DNA of 7,351 nt from Chitinophaga pinensis. GTDB lineage: Bacteria > Bacteroidota > Bacteroidia > Chitinophagales > Chitinophagaceae. The position numbers were made by a program, and so were the translations under genes. How positions within the stretch are numbered: the stretch's first letter is position 1; each line of letters begins with the position of its first letter. This document shows, one piece after another, positions 1 through 6,677 of the stretch. Location: contig CALQKL020000106.1 in assembly GCA_943331145.2 (NCBI GenBank), positions 1-7,351 on the forward strand, in the 5' to 3' direction. The notes under the pieces are model-generated. The model made no database searches, was not told where the DNA came from, and saw only the letters and a program-made list of their open reading frames with translations.

Positions 1-231
1 GCCATTTTTATCAATTCCCTTGATGATATACACATAGGTTCCAGTTGGTTGTGGTTTTCCTTGGTAAGTACCATCCCAACCTCTTAAATAACGATTGGTT
101 TCAAAGATTAATTTTCCAAAACGATCGTAAACCCTAAAGTAATCTGTGCTTCTCATCCCTGCAGGGATACCTCTAAATACATCATTTAATCCATCTCCGT
201 TAGGGGTAAAAGAGTTTGGTACATAGTATAG
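1..231 (-). other. Gliding-motility-associated C-terminal (type B T9SS) sorting domain, partial
   Basis: From residue about 1348 the sequence reads VPNSFTPNGDGLNDVF, followed by FRVYDRFGKLIFE, GWDGTYQGKPQPTGTYVY and IIKGIDKNG at the window edge. These are the hallmark blocks of the CHU_C / gliding-motility-associated C-terminal domain recognised by the type IX secretion machinery. Such domains usually end within roughly 10-20 residues of this point, after one last beta strand. Only that final strand is missing here. This block is the strongest single evidence for the protein's export route and for the phylum. Confidence 0.92.
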
Positions 232-3200
232 TGGTTGATCTCTGTTTACTCCCGCGCCATCTAATACTCTTACAAATATTGAATCCTTTCCAATGCATCC
301 ACCAATATCACGAATGGTAACTACAAACATTTGATCTTGTAATAAAGTAGCAATTGGGTTATAAATATTTGAACTGCTTAATGGGAATGTAGGTGTCCAA
401 GTAAATTCAACTGCATCTGGACCTCCAGTTGCTATTAATTGATGCGGCTGTCCACTGATTGCAATCGTATCTCTTCCAGCATTAGCAGGTAATGGAGGTT
501 GAACGGTTACTTTTACAGTATCTTTTTCTGCGAAATTACAGCCATATTCATCCTTTACAGTCAAAGTGAAAATAGCTGTAGTTAATGGATCTACCATTGT
601 ATTTTGACTGTATGGTGTAGTTGCAATACTTGCTGGGGCCCACTCGTAATTTATTGGGCCAGATAGATTTGTTGCAGAACCCAACAATTGACATGAGTCG
701 TATTGACAAATGATATAGTTTGGACCTGCGTTGGGAATTGGCTTGTGTAAAACCTTTACAACAATGATGTCCGATCTTTCACATATACCCCAACGTGCTT
801 TTACCTGATAGGTTGTTGTGTCATTTGGAGTTGCTACTGGATTTTCAATATTGCTGTTGTTTAATGTACTGATTAAAGTTGGGTCAGGAATTGTAGACCA
901 ACTAAAAATGGTTGCTTCAGGACTAAAATTAGGCACCAAGGTTACAGAGGATCCAAAACAAACCGTTGTATCGTTTACAGGAGTAACAACCATGTTGTCA
1001 ATTAGGGTTACGTTTACATTTGTATTTGCAACGCAACCATTATTGTCTTTTACCCTGATGTTTGGATAGTTTCCGCCAGAAACCACAAATGTTGGACTTG
1101 CTTGATAGCTTGTGCCTCCATTTATAGAATAGGTATATCCTGGTGTCCCATCTGATCCAGATACGATTATTTGTCCATCATCCCCATTACATGTTCCAGC
1201 AGTAGATGTTGCGGAAGCATTTAGTAAAGTAGGTTCACCTAATGTAAATGTGGTGTCTTTCAAACAACCTACATTGTCTTTTATTCTGATGGTATGTGAT
1301 CCTGCGTTTAAAGTATTGAAAGTTGCAGATGCTTGATATGTAACTCCTGCGTCTATTGAATACTGATAGGCAGGCACACCGCCATTTGGTGCTAATGTTA
1401 CAATACCATTTGATTCTCCATTACACAGCGGTTGTGTTAGTGTAAATGTAGTAGTTGGTATTGTAATTGGAGGGTTTGACGTTACTATTGCAGTTCCCGT
1501 TCCACCACAGCCACTAGGGATTGTCGAGAAACTATAACTATAACTACCTGGTGCTAATCCTGAAAAAGTAGGCGTAGTTTGTACAATTTGTGTTGGATAT
1601 CCAGGGTTTAAAGTATATGAATAACTTCCTGCGATATTTGGTACAATAGTTATACTTCCATCATTTATATTTGAACATACTGCATTGACTACAGTAGGCA
1701 ATGAAGTTAATCCAATTCCTGAAGGTACAACAGCTGGAACTTGTGCCTGACATCCTAAATTATCTTTGATGATAATGAAATGTCCGCCTGATGCACTATT
1801 TGTAAATGTATACGAAGTTGGAAGTATACCAGGTTGGAATGGGCCACTATTTATTGAATAAGAATAAGGTCCAGCACCACCAATTGGCGTAACAGTGATT
1901 GTTCCATTATTTACACCTGGACAAGCAGTAGATGTAGCGGTAAAAGTACCAGCAAATCCAGGACCAACGCCAACATTTACAGACACAGTACCTTGACATC
2001 CAAAATTATCTTTTACAATAACAGTATGAGGACCGGATGAAACATTTATAAAAGTTGCTGTTGGAGAAAAAGCGGGAACAAAAGGTGAGCCATCTAATGA
2101 GTATGTAAATGGCGCAGTTCCTGTTGTGGTAGAAACTAAAATCGTTCCATTGTTTACACCTGAACAAGAAGTAGAAGTTGCAGATGCAGATGCAGAAACA
2201 CCAGTGCCATCAGTTAGAACTGCTGTTTTTGTACCCTGACAACCTGTTGCATCTTTTATGGTAACAGTTTGACTTCCTGAAGCTAGTCCTGTAAAAGTAT
2301 ATGGACCTGCTGGTTGCGGAGTTGTTGGTACCCAAGTAATGCCACCATCAATTGAAAATTGATAAGGAGCTAATCCACTTGTTGGTGTTACAGTAAACGT
2401 TGCGTTATTATTTCCTGCGCAAGTAGTAGGTGTATTTGTTTGTGTTGATGTGATTCCTGTACCAGCACCAACAGTTGCTGTTCGAATTCCTCTACATCCT
2501 GCATTATCCACAATAGTGATGCTGTAAGGAGAGGTAAGTCCAGCTAGTCCTGTAAAGGTTACTGGACCAGTTGTAGCTGATGTAATGGTTTGATTGTATC
2601 CATTGCTTCCAACCATTGTAAATGAATAAGGTGCCACGCCACTTCCTGTAGTTACCGATATGGTAGCAGAACCATTACCAGATCCAGGGCAACTTTCTGA
2701 TGTTGTTGTTGGAAAATTTGTTGATAAAGGAGTACCTGCAGTAATTATTGCATTTGAAGTAGTAACTGTACATCCTGTAGGATCTAATATTGTAACAGTA
2801 TATGTTCCAGGTTGTAAATTGGTAAATACGCCTGCCGAAATTGATGATACTGTTTGAGGTGCACCTGAACTATTTAATGTATATAAGTATAAAGCTGTGT
2901 TACCAGGAGTTAAATTGGTTGGGGTAACGGTTATCGATCCATTGTTTACACCTGGACAACTACAATTTGAAATTACTGGAGTTGGAGCAGCTACTGCGCT
3001 TGAAGCACCCACGTTTATGGTTATTGTATTGCTACATCCATTGCCATCAGTTGCAGTAACGGTATGGGTTCCTCCTGATAAGTTATTAAAAGTGAATTGA
3101 AGAGGCGAAGTTGATACTAGTGTAGAAGTGCCTCCATCAATCGAAAAAGAACAACTTCCAGAATTGGTTGCTGCTGAAACCGTTGCTGAACCTATGTTTT

Positions 3201-4272
3201 GTCCACATGTCGTGTTTGCAATTGATGATGTTATTGGAAGCGTAGCCGTTTTATTTACATAAACCGTATCCAAACTAAATACAGTTGCATTTGGATCGAT
3301 AATACTGCGATAAGTTGTTTTAACAACATACATATTGTTTCCTGCTGGTGGACAAACATTTGGAAAGTTTACACTAAATGTATTTTCGTTTATTCTTGTT
3401 GTATCTCCAGTAGAAACTAAAGCTCCTGCTTGGTCTAAAAGTTGAACAGAACGATATAGTGGACTTCCTCCGATTGGATAAAAACGCCATACTTCATTCA
3501 TGCCAATACTTCCCCAAGGCGCATCAGTTGCTCTTCTATTTGGTGCCATTATGCCTTTTGTACGGGTTTGATCTTGTAATCCAACCATTGCTCTGCCGCT
3601 GTTCCATCCTGCACAAATTTGTTTGTCTTTGATAAATACATCAATAATGCCTGTTGTTTCATGCAACACAATCTGATGGGTGTTTTCGATCAAACTATTA
3701 CAACTAAACATGGGTACTTTGAAATAACTTAAAACCCATTTTCTATTTGGCGCTGTTCCATACAAATTGTATTTTATATGTAAAGAAGGTGAATATTGCC
3801 CACCAGCAGGGTAATACAAATCATGATATGGTCCCATGATTAAAGATGCGTCATATCCTGTATTCGGTACATTTCCAGCCGTTAAACTCCATTGTGAAAA
3901 TTGGTTAGCTCTTGCTAAATCAAACGAAACTGTTCCATTGTCACTTGCTACCAATTGGGTATAGTTTACGCCATAAAATGGGAAAGTGAATCCAATATTA
4001 ATTACACCAGAGTAACGGTCATCCAAACTAAGATAAGTGGACGCCCCTCCAATTTCAGACAGATCATAAGGTCTGCATGGCGAAACCTGATTTACTTCGG
4101 CAAGCGTATAATCCGTACCTAATTCACGTATGTCGGGTATTTTAGAATATAGGGTAAAGCAACTTGTGTTACAACCAATTGTTGTGTCTCTGGGACAAGT
4201 GTAAGACATTAATTGGCCGAAGCTACTGTAGGAAATAATTACTAATACAAGTAGTGATAAAATTTTGCGCAT
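1..4272 (-). CDS. Giant secreted SprB-repeat surface protein with type B T9SS sorting domain (3' end cut by window)
   Basis: An uninterrupted minus-strand frame of 1,424 codons runs from the ATG at 4270-4272 to base 1 with no stop, so the C-terminus lies outside the window. The start is chosen because it yields a typical signal peptide (MRK, hydrophobic core, ending SSFGQ at residue 20); the next Met (residue 22) would lose it. In order: a Cys-containing N-terminal region (C26, C34, C38, C66), a beta-rich domain (about 94-267), an Ig/Fn3-like stretch (about 270-340), nine SprB-like repeats (about 348-1090), roughly three PKD-like domains (about 1091-1338), and a gliding-motility-associated C-terminal domain from residue 1348 (VPNSFTPNGDGLND, then DGTYQGKPQPTGTYVYII). 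In this family the C-terminal domain directs export across the outer membrane by the type IX system and surface attachment. Adhesion or gliding is the likely role but the ligand is unknown. Probably only about 10-20 residues are missing. It lies downstream of the hexosaminidase gene on the same strand, 98 bp away. Confidence 0.93.
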   Translation of the reverse strand, partial: MRKILSLLVLVIISYSSFGQLMSYTCPRDTTIGCNTSCFTLYSKIPDIRELGTDYTLAEVNQVSPCRPYDLSEIGGASTYLSLDDRYSGVINIGFTFPFYGVNYTQLVASDNGTVSFDLARANQFSQWSLTAGNVPNTGYDASLIMGPYHDLYYPAGGQYSPSLHIKYNLYGTAPNRKWVLSYFKVPMFSCNSLIENTHQIVLHETTGIIDVFIKDKQICAGWNSGRAMVGLQDQTRTKGIMAPNRRATDAPWGSIGMNEVWRFYPIGGSPLYRSVQLLDQAGALVSTGDTTRINENTFSVNFPNVCPPAGNNMYVVKTTYRSIIDPNATVFSLDTVYVNKTATLPITSSIANTTCGQNIGSATVSAATNSGSCSFSIDGGTSTLVSTSPLQFTFNNLSGGTHTVTATDGNGCSNTITINVGASSAVAAPTPVISNCSCPGVNNGSITVTPTNLTPGNTALYLYTLNSSGAPQTVSSISAGVFTNLQPGTYTVTILDPTGCTVTTSNAIITAGTPLSTNFPTTTSESCPGSGNGSATISVTTGSGVAPYSFTMVGSNGYNQTITSATTGPVTFTGLAGLTSPYSITIVDNAGCRGIRTATVGAGTGITSTQTNTPTTCAGNNNATFTVTPTSGLAPYQFSIDGGITWVPTTPQPAGPYTFTGLASGSQTVTIKDATGCQGTKTAVLTDGTGVSASASATSTSCSGVNNGTILVSTTTGTAPFTYSLDGSPFVPAFSPTATFINVSSGPHTVIVKDNFGCQGTVSVNVGVGPGFAGTFTATSTACPGVNNGTITVTPIGGAGPYSYSINSGPFQPGILPTSYTFTNSASGGHFIIIKDNLGCQAQVPAVVPSGIGLTSLPTVVNAVCSNINDGSITIVPNIAGSYSYTLNPGYPTQIVQTTPTFSGLAPGSYSYSFSTIPSGCGGTGTAIVTSNPPITIPTTTFTLTQPLCNGESNGIVTLAPNGGVPAYQYSIDAGVTYQASATFNTLNAGSHTIRIKDNVGCLKDTTFTLGEPTLLNASATSTAGTCNGDDGQIIVSGSDGTPGYTYSINGGTSYQASPTFVVSGGNYPNIRVKDNNGCVANTNVNVTLIDNMVVTPVNDTTVCFGSSVTLVPNFSPEATIFSWSTIPDPTLISTLNNSNIENPVATPNDTTTYQVKARWGICERSDIIVVKVLHKPIPNAGPNYIICQYDSCQLLGSATNLSGPINYEWAPASIATTPYSQNTMVDPLTTAIFTLTVKDEYGCNFAEKDTVKVTVQPPLPANAGRDTIAISGQPHQLIATGGPDAVEFTWTPTFPLSSSNIYNPIATLLQDQMFVVTIRDIGGCIGKDSIFVRVLDGAGVNRDQPLYYVPNSFTPNGDGLNDVFRGIPAGMRSTDYFRVYDRFGKLIFETNRYLRGWDGTYQGKPQPTGTYVYIIKGIDKNG
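259..1002 (-). other. PKD/Ig-like domains (about three) in the surface protein
   Basis: Residues about 1091-1338 lack the SprB pattern and instead show three PKD-like units. The first begins around VTPVNDTTVCFGSS and contains FSWSTIP and TTTYQVKA. The second begins at PNAGPNYIICQYDSCQL near residue 1180 and contains YEWAPAS and FTLTVKDEYGC. The third begins at ANAGRDTIAISGQ near residue 1263 and contains FTWTPTFPL and VTIRDIGGC. The opening 'NAG.(D)' plus a mid-domain W and a closing 'V.D..GC' are standard for PKD-type domains that precede sorting domains in Bacteroidota. They probably act as spacers. Domain boundaries are approximate. Confidence 0.7.
1003..3231 (-). repeat. Array of nine degenerate SprB-like protein repeats
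   Basis: Nine tandem units cover residues about 348-1090. Each opens near a Cys followed by Gly/Asn-rich sequence (for example CPGVNNGTITV), has a middle APYxYSIDGG-like strand, a FTNLxxGxHTV-like strand and closes with a (K)DNxGC motif. The opening and closing Cys pairs are at residues 356/413, 439/501, 528/593, 618/678, 703/759, 784/841, 866/922, 950/1003 and 1028/1080, giving a period of about 78-90 residues. This matches the SprB repeat of Flavobacterium gliding adhesin SprB and its relatives. Each unit probably folds as a small beta-sandwich closed by one disulfide. Unit 7 has a degenerate ending (IPSGCGG), and units 1 and 2 carry additional Cys (374, 437). Confidence 0.88.
3472..3993 (-). 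other. N-terminal beta-rich domain of the surface protein, family not identified
   Basis: Residues about 94-267 contain alternating hydrophobic strands and the pattern GFTFPFYGVNY, then VASDNGTVSFD, then SLIMGPYHDLYY. This resembles the 'FPFYG ... SNGFISF ... I.P.W.DL' layout of nidogen-like or lectin-like beta-sandwich domains. It contains C191 and C220 and is preceded by a conserved-looking Cys segment (CPRDTTIGCNTSC, residues 26-38). This is probably the outward-facing functional part of the protein, with the repeats acting as a stalk. Domain identity is an inference from pattern only. Confidence 0.5.
4213..4272 (-). other. Signal peptide of the giant surface protein
   Basis: Residues 1-20 have a basic start (MRK), a hydrophobic run of Leu, Val and Ile, then SYSSFGQ. 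A signal peptide ending in a small residue followed by Gln is very common in Bacteroidota exported proteins. No Cys follows the cleavage region directly, so this is a Sec-type signal rather than a lipoprotein signal. Export to the periplasm is the first step before type IX secretion. The exact cleavage site (before or after Q20) is not certain. Confidence 0.85.
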
Positions 4273-4293
4273 GTAGATACAATTTAGTAGCTA

Positions 4294-4328
4294 TAAAAGT
4301 ATTGAAAATTTGTGAAATTTTAACCAAA
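4294..4328 (-). promoter_or_regulatory. Candidate Bacteroidota-type promoter for the giant surface protein
   Basis: Reading the minus strand, TTTG (4328-4325) is followed after 23 bases by TACTTTTA (4301-4294), one mismatch from the TAnnTTTG -7 consensus. The implied transcript would start roughly 15 bases before the ATG at 4272. The 98-bp gap after the hexosaminidase stop has room for an independent promoter, so the two genes need not be one operon. Such AT-rich matches arise easily by chance, so the call is weak. Confidence 0.35.
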
Positions 4329-4370
4329 CTTTTTGTATTTGAATCAAATTGTATGAATTCAAGCAATATT

Positions 4371-6635
4371 CTACTTTACTTCAATTTCATCTAAGAAAAT
4401 CCATGCATTATTACCAGCTCCGGGATTTTTTTCGGGAATTAAACCGATATTTTTAATGGATATTTTTAAAAATCTTGCTTTTGATGATATTTTTTGACAG
4501 TAAATCAAGTTGGAGATTCCTGAGATTTCAGTTTTTTCTGCATTTTGAGTATAGTTAATTCCATCATTACTCAACATAAAGGTCACTTCTTTAGGCCTAT
4601 AAATCCAACTGGCTTTTTGCTCAAAACTGTGTATTAAAATACTATCGACATTCATATCGTGTTGCAAATCAATAATCACGTCAACATCATCTCCCCAAAA
4701 TCCTAAAAACTGAGCCGATTTGGGCATGCCCATTTTATTTTGAATGCCATCAACAAGTGTTTTCGCACCATTAGCAGCATAACTTTTATTGGGTTGAACA
4801 TTTATGCTGATGGGTTTGCCTGTTGCTTTATTGATAAAAAAAGTTTGACTAATTTCGTTACTTAAAGAAATGTTTTTTTCGTCTTTTAAAATAGCTTTGT
4901 ATTCTCCAGATTGAGAAATAGGAACCGCTTCGTTAATTTCTTTTTCGCTTTGGTTTGGTGCTGTGTAATAAATTTTTCCAAGCTTATTTTTAGAAATTAA
5001 TTGCCAAAATATTTTACCTGAATCATTGTTGATTACATGACTTTCTAAATCAAAATAAGCTTTGCTGTAATTGATTTTCCACAAATCGTATCTGGCAAAA
5101 ATACTTGGAATTTTTGCTTCAAATTTGTTGTAATTTTTATTATCAAGTTTTGTCCATAATGCTTCTGAAAGTGCCGCAATTCTTGGGAATAGCATGTACT
5201 CAACTTTCTTTTCATTATCCATGTATTCGGTCCACATATTTGCTTGTGCACCTAAAATATATGGAGTTTCATGTAGCATTAATGATTCGGGAATGGGATT
5301 GTAATTATAAACAGCTTTTAGTGTATTTAATCCGCCTTGTGTAACGGAATCTTCGTTGATGCTTTGTGTATGATCAAAATACAAAGGCGTTCCGGGTGTC
5401 ATCACTACTTCGTGCTGTTGTTTGGCTGCAGCAATTCCACCTTCTTCTCCGCGCCAGCTCATCACTGCTGCATTTGGGGCAAGTCCTCCTTCCATGATTT
5501 CATCCCATCCAATTATTTTTTTACCTTTTTTATTGATGTGTTTTTCTATTGCACCAATAAAATATCCTTGTAGTTCATGTTCATCTTTTAAATTGTGTTC
5601 TTTCATTTTTTTCTGACAAACTTTACATTCTTTCCAACGGGTTTTTGCACATTCATCACCGCCAATATGAATAAATGTAGAGGGGAAAAGTGCAATGATT
5701 TCATCCAGAACATTTTGATAAAATAGATAAGTGCTATCGTTTCCAGCACATAAAGCGTCATCCGCTACACCCCAAGTTTCCATTACTTTGTAAGGGCCTT
5801 TGGTACAACCTAAAAAAGGATAGGAGGCAAGTGCAGCCAAACTATGTCCAGGCATTTCTATTTCTGGAATGATGTCGATATATCTTTTTGAAGCGTAATC
5901 AATCACTTCTTTTATTTCTGCTTGCGTATAATAGCCACCATATTTTTTGCCATCATATTTATTACTGCCATAAGGTCCAATTAGTGATTGACTTCTAATG
6001 CTGCCAATTTTAGTAAGCAACGGATATTTTTTAATTTCTATTCTCCATCCTTGATCATCTGTGAGGTGCCAATGAAATGTATTTAGTTTATGTAAAGCCA
6101 GAAAATCAATATATTTTTTGATGAAGGATACTGGGAAAAAATGTCGGGCAACATCAAGATGCAAACCTCTGTAACTAAAACGAGGCGCATCAAAAATGGT
6201 TAAACAAGGGATTTTTTTATTGGAGATTTGTGTAGGTAATAATTGAATTAAAGTTTGGATGCCATAAAATACGCCTGTTTCGGAGCCTTCAATAATAATT
6301 TTTTTTTGCTCAACATTGAGATAATAGGTTTCATTTTCAGCGGCTTGCTTATGCAGTGTAATGGTGTTGTTAGAGTTAATTATTGCTTTGAAATCTCCAT
6401 TATATGGCTTTGCTTTTAATTTTATTTTATAATGCTGAAGTAAAAATGATTCTAAGAAATTTTTGGAATGGATTGATGCTGAATCATAGTATAAGATGGT
6501 TTCATTGTTGAGTTCAAAATGTCCATCCTTTTGAATTGTAGAAATTGGTGTTGGTATAATTGCTGGAACAGACTGCGTAAATCCGTTTGAAAAAACAGAT
6601 AATCCAATCATCATTAAAATAAAAAAACGGCACAT
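4371..6635 (-). CDS. Exported GH20 beta-N-acetylhexosaminidase with C-terminal discoidin-like domain
   Basis: This 754-residue protein should remove terminal N-acetylglucosamine or N-acetylgalactosamine from chitin oligomers, glycans or peptidoglycan fragments by substrate-assisted (oxazoline) catalysis. A signal peptide spans about residues 1-21 (MCRFF ... NGFTQ); Cys2 is not a lipobox. Residues about 22-148 match the GH20 N-terminal alpha/beta domain (VPAIIPTP; ETGVFYGIQTLIQL). The TIM barrel covers about 151-497: RGLHLDVARHF with substrate-binding R156, HWHLTDDQGWR (188-198), EIEMPGH with H264, the catalytic pair D327-E328 in HIGGDE, W378 (GWDE), W394 (SWRG), Y419 and W468 (ANMWTE). Residues about 540-600 look like a small linker beta domain and about 610-754 like an F5/8 type C (discoidin) domain ending WIFLDEIEVK. 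All expected active-site residues are present and the length is normal for Bacteroidota homologues. There is no T9SS sorting domain, so a periplasmic location is likely. It is transcribed divergently from the NTF2-like gene. Confidence 0.96.
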   Translation of the reverse strand: MCRFFILMMIGLSVFSNGFTQSVPAIIPTPISTIQKDGHFELNNETILYYDSASIHSKNFLESFLLQHYKIKLKAKPYNGDFKAIINSNNTITLHKQAAENETYYLNVEQKKIIIEGSETGVFYGIQTLIQLLPTQISNKKIPCLTIFDAPRFSYRGLHLDVARHFFPVSFIKKYIDFLALHKLNTFHWHLTDDQGWRIEIKKYPLLTKIGSIRSQSLIGPYGSNKYDGKKYGGYYTQAEIKEVIDYASKRYIDIIPEIEMPGHSLAALASYPFLGCTKGPYKVMETWGVADDALCAGNDSTYLFYQNVLDEIIALFPSTFIHIGGDECAKTRWKECKVCQKKMKEHNLKDEHELQGYFIGAIEKHINKKGKKIIGWDEIMEGGLAPNAAVMSWRGEEGGIAAAKQQHEVVMTPGTPLYFDHTQSINEDSVTQGGLNTLKAVYNYNPIPESLMLHETPYILGAQANMWTEYMDNEKKVEYMLFPRIAALSEALWTKLDNKNYNKFEAKIPSIFARYDLWKINYSKAYFDLESHVINNDSGKIFWQLISKNKLGKIYYTAPNQSEKEINEAVPISQSGEYKAILKDEKNISLSNEISQTFFINKATGKPISINVQPNKSYAANGAKTLVDGIQNKMGMPKSAQFLGFWGDDVDVIIDLQHDMNVDSILIHSFEQKASWIYRPKEVTFMLSNDGINYTQNAEKTEISGISNLIYCQKISSKARFLKISIKNIGLIPEKNPGAGNNAWIFLDEIEVK

Positions 6636-6677
6636 AAATATTTGATTTAAATTAGCGTCAATAACAAATTAAAAATA
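6636..6677. promoter_or_regulatory. Short divergent intergenic region with possible promoters for both flanking genes
   Basis: Only 42 AT-rich bases separate the start codons of the hexosaminidase (minus) and the NTF2-like gene (plus). On the plus strand AAtaTTTG (6637-6644) is one mismatch from TAnnTTTG. On the minus strand TTaaTTTG (6672-6665) is also one mismatch away. I could not find convincing -33 TTTG partners for either. Any upstream elements would have to lie inside the opposite gene. No Shine-Dalgarno sequence is visible before either ATG; both have A/T-rich leaders, as is usual in this phylum. Confidence 0.3.

Noticed and set aside
818..1069. Plus-strand open frame of 83 codons with hydrophobic composition
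   Set aside because: It lies entirely antisense to the repeat and PKD region of the giant surface protein, resembles no family, and its hydrophobic bias follows from Thr/Asn/Gly-rich codons read on the other strand.
2660..3100. Two plus-strand frames (2660-2857 and 2897-3100) with similar Val/Pro-rich composition
   Set aside because: They resemble each other only because they are antisense to neighbouring SprB repeats; the sense frame is continuous and has clear domain structure.
1003..3231. CRISPR-like or intergenic DNA repeat array
   Set aside because: The periodicity of about 240-270 bases is in frame and encodes SprB-like protein repeats; the DNA units are too divergent and have no spacer structure.
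1..4272. Possible pseudogene or frameshifted surface protein, because no closed ORF covers this region
   Set aside because: Translation of the whole minus-strand frame is continuous for 1,424 codons and in phase from the signal peptide to the sorting domain; it simply lacks a stop within the window.
4329..4370. Possible terminator after the hexosaminidase stop (TTGAAT ... ATTCAA on the minus strand)
   Set aside because: The six-base stem has a 12-base loop, is AT-only apart from one pair, and is followed by ATACAAAAAG rather than a T-run.
5045..5616. Several short frames inside the hexosaminidase gene (5045-5251 minus; 5105-5344, 5337-5573 and 5422-5616 plus)
   Set aside because: All are shadows of the GH20 catalytic barrel, which is intact and carries every expected motif in its own frame.
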